NCBI GenBank assembly: GCA_017519685.1
Contig: JAFWRV010000091.1
Span: forward strand, 1-5,577
Direction: 5' to 3'
Origin: Clostridia bacterium
Lineage (GTDB): Bacteria; Bacillota; Clostridia; Oscillospirales; Acutalibacteraceae
DNA length: 5,577 bases
The notes beneath the pieces were generated by a model. The model worked only from the letters and a program-made list of their open reading frames with translations, ran no database searches and had not been told where the DNA came from. The translations under genes were made by a program, and so were the position numbers. Below, piece by piece: positions 1 to 5,577 of the stretch. How positions within the stretch are numbered: the stretch's first letter is position 1; each line of letters starts with the position of its first letter.

Positions 1-1207
1 CGGCGTTTTTCATATTCAGTTTTTCCGAAAAACCTCCGGCGACAAAGAATCTTTCAACATCATCAAATGTTATTCCCGCCGCAGAGACCAGCACAGTCAT
101 GGCGGTTCTGACCGCGGATTTCGCGAGCTGATACTGTCTGATATCCTCACGGGAGAGATAAATATTCTCTGTGATTTCGTATTTTTCAAAGGCGGTGTAT
201 CCGCTTTCCTCGATTATGTTCTTTTCAAGCAGCACTGAAATAATATCAATAAGTCCCGTGGCGCATATACCCTCCGGCTTCGCGCCGCCGATAACGGAGA
301 AACTGCCGTCCTCATGGTATGCGCAGATTGCTCCGTCTTTCGCACTCATTCCGCACGAGATGTTCGCCCCCTCAAAGCACGGACCTGCCGCGGCTGAGGC
401 GCAGAGGATTTTATCTCCGGCAAAAAGAGCGATTTCGGCATTCGTTCCGAGGTCCGCGAAGAGAGAATAACCTGTTGCGCGTTTGCTTATGTAACCGAGT
501 CCTGAAACAATGTCCGCGCCGATAAACGCGCCGATGCAGGGCAGGGTTATGATTTCGCCGACCTTCTCAATCCCGCATTCGGCGCCGCCGATATTCTGCC
601 CGTCAAGGAAAAGGGGAGTGTAGGGAGCGGCTCCGAGTGACGAGCAGTCTTTATTAAGAAACAGGTGAAGCATCGTTGTGTTGCCGGCGGCAAACAGTTT
701 TTCTGTTCTGTCTTTGCCTGCCGAACGGAGCAGTTTTTCAATCTCCGTGTTAAGACGGGAAATCAGAACGGAATTGAGCCTGCCCGGTCCGTTCTCAGAG
801 CAGTATGAAATTCGTGACATGATGTCGGCTCCGTACTGTCTCTGCGGATTGTCAAAGACCGCCGACGCGATTTCCCTGCCGTCGGGGAAGGCGCAAAGCG
901 AGAGAGCGACCGCGGTGGTGCCGATATCGAGGCAGAAAAAGACGTCATCCGCCGTTTCTCCGCCGCTTTTAAAGGAAGTTTCCCCGCCGGAATAAACCTC
1001 GGCGACAATATCGGAGTGTATTTCGTAACGGCAGGAAAGCTCATCCGCGCCGTTTACCCTGACTCTGCATTTACGGCAGATGCCTCTGCCGCCGCAGGGG
1101 TGGGCAATGTTCACTCCGCAGGCGTCAAGCACCGTGGACAGCAGAGCGCCGTCCTCGCATTCCGTCACAATATTCTGTTTTCCGTCAATAACAGTAACTT
1201 TAAACAT
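1..1207 (-). CDS. RACo-like ferredoxin/ASKHA ATPase (DUF4445), short form, C-terminus cut by window edge
   Basis: Reading from the ATG at 1207-1205, 402 codons are open to the left edge. Residues 1-70 look like a plant-type [2Fe-2S] ferredoxin domain with C38, C44, C47 and C59 (CGGRGICRKC, then LSC). The ASKHA ATPase fold follows: phosphate-1 motif DIGTT at 94-98, an AAGNTTMLHLF stretch at 173-183, phosphate-2 motif DLGTNAEI at 252-259, the family-typical AAGPCFEGA at 273-281 and the adenosine-site VAGGFS at 389-394. Known relatives (RACo, reductive activators of corrinoid proteins) use ATP to drive electron transfer from the iron-sulfur cluster to cob(II)amide in B12-dependent methyltransferase systems in the cytoplasm. 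Here the ATPase starts only about 35 residues after the last cluster cysteine, so the linker and middle domain of long RACo proteins are absent. By comparison with relatives roughly 80-100 C-terminal residues are missing off the window. GAGG at 1216-1213 is five bases ahead of the start and supports it. The family call is firm; the actual electron acceptor is unknown because no corrinoid protein is visible. Confidence 0.9.
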   Translation of the reverse strand, partial: MFKVTVIDGKQNIVTECEDGALLSTVLDACGVNIAHPCGGRGICRKCRVRVNGADELSCRYEIHSDIVAEVYSGGETSFKSGGETADDVFFCLDIGTTAVALSLCAFPDGREIASAVFDNPQRQYGADIMSRISYCSENGPGRLNSVLISRLNTEIEKLLRSAGKDRTEKLFAAGNTTMLHLFLNKDCSSLGAAPYTPLFLDGQNIGGAECGIEKVGEIITLPCIGAFIGADIVSGLGYISKRATGYSLFADLGTNAEIALFAGDKILCASAAAGPCFEGANISCGMSAKDGAICAYHEDGSFSVIGGAKPEGICATGLIDIISVLLEKNIIEESGYTAFEKYEITENIYLSREDIRQYQLAKSAVRTAMTVLVSAAGITFDDVERFFVAGGFSEKLNMKNA

Positions 1208-1229
1208 ATTGTCCTCAAAAAACTATTTT

Positions 1230-1313
1230 TATCGGGAAACAAAATCCCCGTCTGCCACGACACGGGCAGAATTCGGTTAACTTGTTTATTAAATCTTACA
1301 AACTTGCCCGATA
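1230..1313 (-). ncRNA. candidate structured leader RNA (possible cis-regulator) of the RACo-like gene
   Basis: Read on the minus strand, three nested pairings can form together. P1 is TATCGGG with CCCGATA (1313-1307 with 1236-1230, 7 bp). P2 is GTTTGT with ATAAAC (1303-1298 with 1289-1284, 6 bp with one G-U). P3 is TCTGCC with GGCAGA (1270-1265 with 1256-1251, 6 bp). The result would be a compact three-way junction ending about 14 bases before the Shine-Dalgarno. Competing stems exist: CCCGT with ACGGG, and a 6-bp hairpin CGGGGA/TTCCCG that shares its 3' strand with P1. This is the kind of mutual exclusion seen in riboswitches. I do not recognise a known class: there are no cobalamin, SAM, purine or T-box core motifs. 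Short stems like these can arise by chance, so this is a structural suggestion only. Confidence 0.25.
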
Positions 1314-1338
1314 TTCCTAATAAACACATTTCATTTTC

Positions 1339-1367
1339 TTGACATACATTTGTATTTCAATTATACT
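1339..1367 (+). promoter_or_regulatory. strong sigma-A promoter for the reductase-lipase operon
   Basis: TTGACA (1339-1344, perfect -35) is followed after exactly 17 bases by TATACT (1362-1367, 5 of 6 match to TATAAT). The spacer is AT-rich. Predicted initiation near 1374 gives an untranslated leader of about 94 bases before the reductase start at 1468. This is the best promoter match I found in the window. Confidence 0.8.
1344..1355. repeat. 12-bp palindrome inside the promoter spacer, candidate operator
   Basis: ATACA-TT-TGTAT is a perfect inverted repeat between the -35 and -10 of the plus-strand promoter. A dimeric regulator bound here would block or remodel that promoter and would also cover the predicted start point of the minus-strand transcript near 1353. 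Short AT-rich palindromes are common by chance, so the operator reading is inference. Confidence 0.3.
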
Positions 1368-1374
1368 TATAATT
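1359..1374. repeat. 16-bp palindrome carrying both opposing -10 elements
   Basis: AATTATA-CT-TATAATT has perfect 7-bp arms around a 2-base centre. It contains TATACT on the plus strand and TATAAT on the minus strand. The symmetry may simply follow from two back-to-back -10 boxes, or it may be a regulator site. Confidence 0.45.
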
Positions 1375-1388
1375 GAGGTAAATTGCAA
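1360..1388 (-). promoter_or_regulatory. putative minus-strand sigma-A promoter for the RACo-like gene
   Basis: On the minus strand a perfect -10, TATAAT (1365-1360), lies 17 bases downstream of TTGCAA (1388-1383), a 4 of 6 match to the -35 consensus. The predicted start near 1353 gives a leader of about 145 bases before the ATG at 1207. The -10 overlaps the -10 of the opposing promoter by four bases. Confidence 0.5.
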
Positions 1389-1412
1389 TACAATGCGGTT
1401 TTTTTATTGCAA
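1383..1412. repeat. inverted repeat downstream of the reductase promoter, candidate operator or RNA hairpin
   Basis: TTGCAATA (1383-1390) and TATTGCAA (1405-1412) are perfect 8-bp arms around a 14-base centre. The repeat falls about 10 to 40 bases into the predicted reductase transcript, a classic position for a repressor roadblock. Its left arm also includes the minus-strand -35, so one bound protein could shut both directions. As RNA it could form an 8-bp hairpin in the leader. Confidence 0.35.
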
Positions 1413-1455
1413 ATATCGTTAAGCGGCATGTTCACTTATCGTATGGAACTGAATG

Positions 1456-1462
1456 AAAGGAG
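1456..1462 (+). promoter_or_regulatory. Shine-Dalgarno that fixes the reductase start at 1468
   Basis: AAAGGAG ends five bases before the ATG at 1468. An in-frame ATG at 1453 lies upstream of this site and has no good ribosome binding site of its own, so the Shine-Dalgarno would be inside the coding region if 1453 were used. The 1468 start also puts the conserved barrel opening (KLGFGLMRLP) at residues 11-20, as expected for the family. Confidence 0.85.
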
Positions 1463-1467
1463 AGCTT

Positions 1468-2583
1468 ATGATAGAACAAAACGAATTCAATGAAAACAAG
1501 CTCGGCTTCGGACTTATGCGTCTGCCGAAAAAAGGACTTCTGATTGACGTTGAGCACACAAGCAGAATGGTTGACGCCTTCCTCGACGCGGGGCTGACTT
1601 ATTTTGACACCGCTTTTGTCTATGTCGGCTCGGAGGACGCGACACGCAAAGCTCTTGTTTCCCGCTATCCGAGAGAAAGCTACACTCTCGCGACAAAACT
1701 GTTCGCGACCGCGGTGCCTACCGAAAAGGCGGCGAAAGAAGAATTTGAGGTCAGTCTCAGAAGAACGGGAGCGGGATATTTTGATTATTATCTCCTGCAC
1801 TCGCTTAATAAGAAAAACTACAAAAAATTTGAGAAATTCCATCTCTGGGATTTTGTCAGGGAAGAAAAAGAAAAAGGAAGAATCCGTCATTACGGCTTCT
1901 CATTCCACGACGGTCCCGAGCTGCTCGACGAAATCCTGACCGACCATCCCGACGCGGAGTTTGTGCAGCTTCAGATTAACTATGCCGACTGGGAAGACCC
2001 CGATGTTCAGTCAAGAGCGAATTACGAGGTCGCGAGAAAGCACGGAAAGCCGATAATCATTATGGAGCCGGTCAAGGGCGGAAAACTTGCGGATCCTCCC
2101 GAAGCGGTCAAGAAACTCTTCAAGGAGGCAAATCCCGACGCTTCATACGCTTCCTGGGCAATCCGTTTCGCCGCGTCTCTTGACGGAGTGCTGGCGGTTC
2201 TTTCCGGTATGTCAAATATCGACCAGATGAATGACAATCTCTCCTATATGAAGAATTTCAGCCCGATGACCGAAGAGGAATTCGCCGTCATCAAAAAGGC
2301 GCAGGAAATAATGGCAAATGTCACCGAAATCAAGTGCACATCCTGCCGTTACTGCACAGAGGGCTGCCCGATGAATATTCCGATTCCCGATATATTTACG
2401 GCAAGAAACAAGCAGCTTGTTTCGGGTCAGATTGAAGCGGGTCAGAAATATTACGAGGAAGTGACCGTGGACACCGGCAAGGCGTCCGAATGTATTGAAT
2501 GCGGTCAGTGCGAAGCGGTCTGTCCGCAGCATCTGCCGATAATCGAAAATCTCAAGGAATGCAGCGCGGCATTCGGCGGATGA
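1468..2583 (+). CDS. aldo/keto reductase with C-terminal double [4Fe-4S] ferredoxin domain
   Basis: This is a 371-residue cytoplasmic oxidoreductase. Residues 10 to about 265 are an AKR TIM barrel beginning KLGFGLMRLP. The catalytic tetrad is readable as D47 (FDTA), Y52, K77 (ATK) and H111 (LLHS). GFSFHD at 143-148 and the GMSNIDQMNDNL segment at 247-258 match the late-barrel elements of the family, the latter near the nicotinamide-cofactor pocket. Residues 285-365 carry two clusters of C-x2-C-x2-C-x3-CP type: C290, C293, C296, C300 and C342, C345, C348, C352. Such fused AKR-ferredoxin proteins are common in anaerobic Clostridia. They are presumed to reduce carbonyl compounds while exchanging electrons with ferredoxin, but the substrate is usually unknown and is unknown here. 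All catalytic and cluster residues are intact. The gene follows a near-consensus promoter and is 28 bases upstream of the lipase gene, probably in one operon. Confidence 0.93.
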   Translation: MIEQNEFNENKLGFGLMRLPKKGLLIDVEHTSRMVDAFLDAGLTYFDTAFVYVGSEDATRKALVSRYPRESYTLATKLFATAVPTEKAAKEEFEVSLRRTGAGYFDYYLLHSLNKKNYKKFEKFHLWDFVREEKEKGRIRHYGFSFHDGPELLDEILTDHPDAEFVQLQINYADWEDPDVQSRANYEVARKHGKPIIIMEPVKGGKLADPPEAVKKLFKEANPDASYASWAIRFAASLDGVLAVLSGMSNIDQMNDNLSYMKNFSPMTEEEFAVIKKAQEIMANVTEIKCTSCRYCTEGCPMNIPIPDIFTARNKQLVSGQIEAGQKYYEEVTVDTGKASECIECGQCEAVCPQHLPIIENLKECSAAFGG

Positions 2584-2611
2584 CAGTTATCTGAATTGAG
2601 AGGTATATTGC

Positions 2612-3700
2612 ATGTTTGTTAAGATAATATCCGTTATTATGACGTTTATAATGTATGTCTGCCCGTTTCTTAATATTCCCGCCACCGAGGCAAAGAAAGA
2701 GGAATGGAACACCGATTATCAGTATGTTTTCTGCCACGGCCTTTCCGGCTGGGGAAGCTATGACATTCAAAACAACATTCTGCCCTATTGGGGAATGTTC
2801 GGCGGGGATATGATGAAATATCTCAAAGCGAGAGGATTCAAGGTCGCTTCTGCGTCGGTCGATCCCGACGGCAGCGCGTGGGACAGAGCGTGCGAGCTCT
2901 ACGCCCAGCTTACCGGAACCGTTGTAGATTACGGCAAGGCGCATTCCGAAAAAGCCGGTCACGACAGATTCGGCGAGGATTTCTCAAAGAAACCCCTGAT
3001 TGAAAAATGGAGCAGCAAAGATAAAATTAATCTGCTCGGCCACTCTTTCGGCGGAGCGACAATCCGCGTGCTTGCGGCGCTTATGGCAAACGGCGACCGG
3101 GATGAAATAAAAGCGACGGATAAAAATGACATTTCCCCGCTTTTCACAGGCAACAAGGCAGACTGGATTTACAGCATCACGACTCTCGCCGCTCCGACCA
3201 ACGGCACAACCGCCTACGGCTTCGGCGACCCCGAAAAGGAGCTTGAAACTTTTGACTGCGCCGCCTATGACATGTATATTGACAACGCCCTCGAGCTGAA
3301 TAAAAAGACACCCACGATGAAATGCACATATTATTTCGCGATTCCGTGCAGTTCAACCGATAAAGCGGAGGACGGAACCTGGCATCCCGACAGAAAAATC
3401 ACCGAAATCAATATGATTTCATCATCCGAGAGGATGGGCTCACTGACGGGCACCACTCCCAAAGGATATGTCGTTGACGAAAAGTGGCTTGAGAATGACG
3501 GCCTGGTCAACACGATTTCGGCGGGAGCGCCTTTCAACGCTCCGTCAAAGGCGCTTGACAAAAACAACATAACCAAGGGAATATGGAATGTGGCGCCGGT
3601 TTACAGAGGCGACCACATGGCTCTCAACGGCGATCTGTTTATGCCCAATCAGATAAGGGAGTTTTACGCCGACTGGATAAATATGATAAACTGCCTGTAA
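2612..3700 (+). CDS. secreted triacylglycerol lipase, family I.5/I.6-like (Geobacillus/Staphylococcus type)
   Basis: This is a 362-residue alpha/beta hydrolase predicted to hydrolyse ester bonds of lipids outside the cell. Residues 1-27 form a signal peptide: K4, a hydrophobic core at 5-20, and probable cleavage after ATEA. The mature protein starts directly with the oxyanion-hole strand YVFCHGLSGWG (38-48), so there is no long staphylococcal-type propeptide. The nucleophile elbow is GHSFGG with S145. By alignment from memory to Geobacillus lipases, the acid is D296 (WLENDG) and the base is H335 (GDH). WDRACELYAQL at 90-100 and VDYGKAHSEKAGHDRFG at 105-121 match the zinc-binding insertion of that family, giving D91, H111, H117 and probably D224 as ligands. 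The usual calcium-site Glu two residues after the catalytic His is Ala337 here. GAGAGG at 2598-2603 sits eight bases ahead of the ATG. No promoter is evident in the 28-base gap from the reductase, so co-transcription is likely. Family assignment is strong; the natural substrate (tri- versus short-chain esters) is not determined. Confidence 0.9.
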   Translation: MFVKIISVIMTFIMYVCPFLNIPATEAKKEEWNTDYQYVFCHGLSGWGSYDIQNNILPYWGMFGGDMMKYLKARGFKVASASVDPDGSAWDRACELYAQLTGTVVDYGKAHSEKAGHDRFGEDFSKKPLIEKWSSKDKINLLGHSFGGATIRVLAALMANGDRDEIKATDKNDISPLFTGNKADWIYSITTLAAPTNGTTAYGFGDPEKELETFDCAAYDMYIDNALELNKKTPTMKCTYYFAIPCSSTDKAEDGTWHPDRKITEINMISSSERMGSLTGTTPKGYVVDEKWLENDGLVNTISAGAPFNAPSKALDKNNITKGIWNVAPVYRGDHMALNGDLFMPNQIREFYADWINMINCL

Positions 3701-3712
3701 TCGCCCGGGCGA
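3701..3712. repeat. 12-bp GC-rich perfect palindrome directly after the lipase stop codon
   Basis: TCGCCCGGGCGA begins at the base after the lipase TAA. As RNA it could form only a 4-bp stem with a CCGG loop, so it is weak as a hairpin. It lies 22 bases before the clear terminator and may be incidental. Confidence 0.3.
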
Positions 3713-3733
3713 ATACGGACTTATAAAAACAAT

Positions 3734-3777
3734 AACAGTTTCACGGGATGCAAAAGTTCCTGTGAAACTGTTTTTTT
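3734..3777 (+). terminator. rho-independent terminator of the reductase-lipase operon, possibly bidirectional
   Basis: The left arm at 3735-3748 pairs with the right arm at 3758-3771 to make a 14-bp stem with one G-U, plus one further A-T pair at 3734/3772, around a 9-base loop. A run of seven T (3771-3777) follows. On the minus strand the same stem is followed by TATTGTTTTTATAA, a weaker U-tract, so it could also end the convergent ABC transporter transcript, whose stop codon is at 3804-3806. Confidence 0.9.
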
Positions 3778-3803
3778 GTGTATTAAAACCAAAATGTGAA
3801 TTA

Positions 3804-5577
3804 TTATTCCCGGTAATTTTCTCCCTGACTTGTAAACATTTCATAATACTTGCCTTTGGCAGCCATAAGTTCGTCATGTGTTCCGCTTTCAATTATTTTT
3901 CCGTTTTCAATATGATAAATAATATCAAAATTTCTTACGGTTGAAAGGCGGTGCGCAATCATAAGGGTTGTGGCGGTATTTGAAACATCAAGAATATTTT
4001 TCATAAGGCGGACTTCCGCAAACGGGTCAAGAGCAGATGAGGGCTCGTCAAGAATCAACAAACCGAATGAACCGGTAAACAGTCTCGCAATCATGAGTTT
4101 TTGCGCTTCTCCGCCCGAAAGAGCTATACCGTCTTCGGTAAATTCCCGGGAAATCAGTGTATCAAGATTTCCGTTTGCCTTTTTGAGTATTTCTTTTAAA
4201 TCAAGTCTGTCAATTATTTCAAGAAGCTTATCATCCGAAACCTCATGATATGCCGTTAAATTATCACGCAAACTCATGGCGAGGATTCTTATATCCTGAA
4301 ACACAACGCCTGTATGAAGCCGCAGCTGATGAATGTCATACTCTCTGATGTCTTTTCCGTTTATCAGTACAGCGCCTTTTGCTGCATCATACAGCCGTAA
4401 GAGCAGTTTGGTTAAAGTCGTTTTTCCGGCGCCGTTTTCTCCGACAATGGCAATCCTTTGTCCCGGTTTTATATGGAGGTTAAAGTTTTCAATGGAAAAT
4501 GAAGTGTTTTCATATCCGAATGAAACATCCTTGAACTCGACTTCATATTGACCTTCCGGAGCAGGAAGAGCGCCTTCTTTTTCGGGTTCGATTTCCGATT
4601 TTGCTTCAAAGAACTCCGCAACCTTTTCACCGTCTGCAACGCACTGTATCATTTGCGTAATACTTCCGGCGGCGTCATTCAGACTGTCGGCTAAAGTAGT
4701 AGCGGCAATTGTAAGCGAGGCATATAAACCAATCTGAGATTTATCGCCCGCAATGACAAAGAAAATTACATAAACAAGAACACAGGCGGCCTGTATCGGT
4801 GAAATTGCGCCCTGTAAAAGATAGAACGGAGCAACTTTTCTGATATATTGTTTATATATTTTTTGAAATTTTGCCATTGCGACATTGATTGTGTGCAAAA
4901 GTTTCACGCCTGCACCGGAGGAACGTAACTCTGCGGCGTTTTCTTTGGTTATCAGCATCCTGCTGATATAGTCAAGCGGCCGCCACGCGTCTGTGAGACT
5001 TACATTGTAATCCGCAGTCGGCTTAACGGCGGGCACGCCGACAATGAAATTGAGTATTACAAAGAAAACGGTTATTCCGAGTAATACCGGACCGACCGAA
5101 ACAATAATCGCGATCATCGCAATCATTGTAGCAATGCCGCGTAAAATGTCCGGCAGCAGCATCATAACATTCTGGGCGTGAATGGGATATGTTTCCTGTG
5201 CAAAAGTGAATTTAACAAAAAAATCGGGGCTGTCGTAATATTTATAATCGGTACGCAGAGCTTTTTCGTTGACATCGTTTTTGATTTTATTGCTGATTTT
5301 AACGAGATTCATCTGCGTATAAGCCATCTGTATGACCTTTTCCAGAGCGGCAACCAAAACTATGAACAGGGAAAGGAAGACTATCGTCAGGATTACTTCT
5401 TTGCGCGGAGAATCATTCATAACGGAATCAATCGCTTTTTTCGGCAGATAAGCCGTCAGATACGCGGAAACCGGTTGAAGCAATGTTGACATCAGAATAA
5501 CGGTAATCATATATCCCTTGCCGTATTTCCAATACGGCTTGAGAAGAAACAGAATGTATTTTATTTTTGATTCTTTC
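3804..5577 (-). CDS. ABC exporter half-transporter (fused membrane and ATPase domains), N-terminus cut by window edge
   Basis: The reading frame is open to the right edge, giving 590 visible residues; a Met at 5510-5508 is internal, because 22 in-frame residues rich in hydrophobics (KIKYILFLLKPYW) precede it and look like the normal start of the first membrane helix. Counting from that Met, membrane helices lie near 1-22, 39-56, 120-139, 140-159, 236-254 and 260-276. The nucleotide-binding domain has Walker A GENGAGKT (357-364), a Q-loop in VVFQDI, signature LSGGE (464-468), Walker B ILDEP with D488 and E489, the SALD D-loop and H520 in the H-loop. All ATPase residues are intact. Exporters of this architecture act as homo- or heterodimers and move peptides, lipids or drugs out across the membrane. 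There is no C39 peptidase domain, and no substrate gene is visible, so the cargo is unknown. A partner half-transporter could lie upstream, off the window. Two TAA codons in tandem (3806-3801) end the gene. Confidence 0.95.
   Translation of the reverse strand, partial: KESKIKYILFLLKPYWKYGKGYMITVILMSTLLQPVSAYLTAYLPKKAIDSVMNDSPRKEVILTIVFLSLFIVLVAALEKVIQMAYTQMNLVKISNKIKNDVNEKALRTDYKYYDSPDFFVKFTFAQETYPIHAQNVMMLLPDILRGIATMIAMIAIIVSVGPVLLGITVFFVILNFIVGVPAVKPTADYNVSLTDAWRPLDYISRMLITKENAAELRSSGAGVKLLHTINVAMAKFQKIYKQYIRKVAPFYLLQGAISPIQAACVLVYVIFFVIAGDKSQIGLYASLTIAATTLADSLNDAAGSITQMIQCVADGEKVAEFFEAKSEIEPEKEGALPAPEGQYEVEFKDVSFGYENTSFSIENFNLHIKPGQRIAIVGENGAGKTTLTKLLLRLYDAAKGAVLINGKDIREYDIHQLRLHTGVVFQDIRILAMSLRDNLTAYHEVSDDKLLEIIDRLDLKEILKKANGNLDTLISREFTEDGIALSGGEAQKLMIARLFTGSFGLLILDEPSSALDPFAEVRLMKNILDVSNTATTLMIAHRLSTVRNFDIIYHIENGKIIESGTHDELMAAKGKYYEMFTSQGENYRE

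Noticed and set aside
171..1342. Several plus-strand ORFs of 60-108 codons opposite the RACo-like gene
   Set aside because: The minus-strand frame carries clear ferredoxin and ATPase motifs throughout; the plus-strand ORFs are Ser/Pro-rich and lack domain signals.
1208..1353. Cobalamin riboswitch or T-box ahead of the RACo-like gene
   Set aside because: I looked for core motifs such as the B12-box GCCACTG and the T-box GGTGG-type sequence and found none; the leader is also too short for either.
1393..1422. Tiny upstream ORF of nine codons (MRFFYCKYR) in the reductase leader, as a possible leader peptide
   Set aside because: The nearest GAGG (1375-1378) is 14 bases away and at the very 5' end of the predicted transcript; there is no run of regulatory codons and no attenuator hairpin after it.
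1453..1467. Alternative upstream ATG at 1453 for the aldo/keto reductase
   Set aside because: The Shine-Dalgarno AAAGGAG at 1456-1462 would be inside the coding region; it is ideally spaced for the ATG at 1468.
1432..1890. 152-codon minus-strand ORF opposite the reductase gene
   Set aside because: It lies antisense to a fully supported gene, begins with low-complexity Phe-rich sequence and has no recognisable domain; it is a shadow of the real frame.
2612..2672. Cys17 of the lipase as a lipoprotein lipobox
   Set aside because: The preceding residues Met-Tyr-Val do not fit the lipobox pattern, and the Cys is within the hydrophobic core; an ordinary signal peptide with cleavage after A27 fits better.
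5508..5510. Met at 5510 as the ABC transporter start
   Set aside because: The frame stays open to the window edge and the 22 preceding residues resemble the usual start of the first membrane segment, so the true start is off the window.

Overview
This 5.6 kb window reads like ordinary chromosomal DNA from an anaerobic Gram-positive of the Clostridia (an uncultured gut- or rumen-type Firmicute is my best guess). The evidence is a double [4Fe-4S] aldo/keto reductase, a RACo-type ferredoxin/ASKHA ATPase, strong GGAG-type ribosome binding sites, and a family I.5-like lipase otherwise known from Bacillota. The assignment is inferred from protein families; no taxonomic marker gene is present. I see no rRNA, tRNA, CRISPR array, insertion sequence or phage gene.

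Layout. Positions 1-1207, minus strand: the first 402 codons of a short-form DUF4445/RACo-like ferredoxin-ATPase, whose C-terminus lies off the left edge. Positions 1208-1467: a divergent intergenic region. It holds a near-consensus plus-strand promoter, a weaker minus-strand promoter whose -10 overlaps it inside one palindrome, two further candidate operator repeats, and a possible folded leader RNA ahead of the minus-strand gene. Positions 1468-2583, plus strand: an iron-sulfur aldo/keto reductase, followed after 28 bases by 2612-3700, a secreted lipase of the Geobacillus/Staphylococcus type; these two probably form one operon. Positions 3701-3803: a short convergent gap with a strong rho-independent terminator. 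Positions 3804-5577, minus strand: an ABC exporter half-transporter whose extreme N-terminus lies off the right edge.

How the parts relate. The reductase and lipase share a promoter, but no shared pathway is evident: one is a cytoplasmic redox enzyme and the other is exported. The RACo-like protein would normally reactivate a corrinoid protein by ATP-driven electron transfer, but no corrinoid partner is in view. Its control region is intertwined with that of the reductase operon, so the two redox genes could be reciprocally regulated. The ABC gene looks like a separate unit and is mostly more AT-rich. I found no clearly new biological system. The points most worth a second look are the overlapping divergent promoters, the candidate three-way-junction leader, and the lipase, which keeps the zinc-site residues but appears to lose the calcium site.
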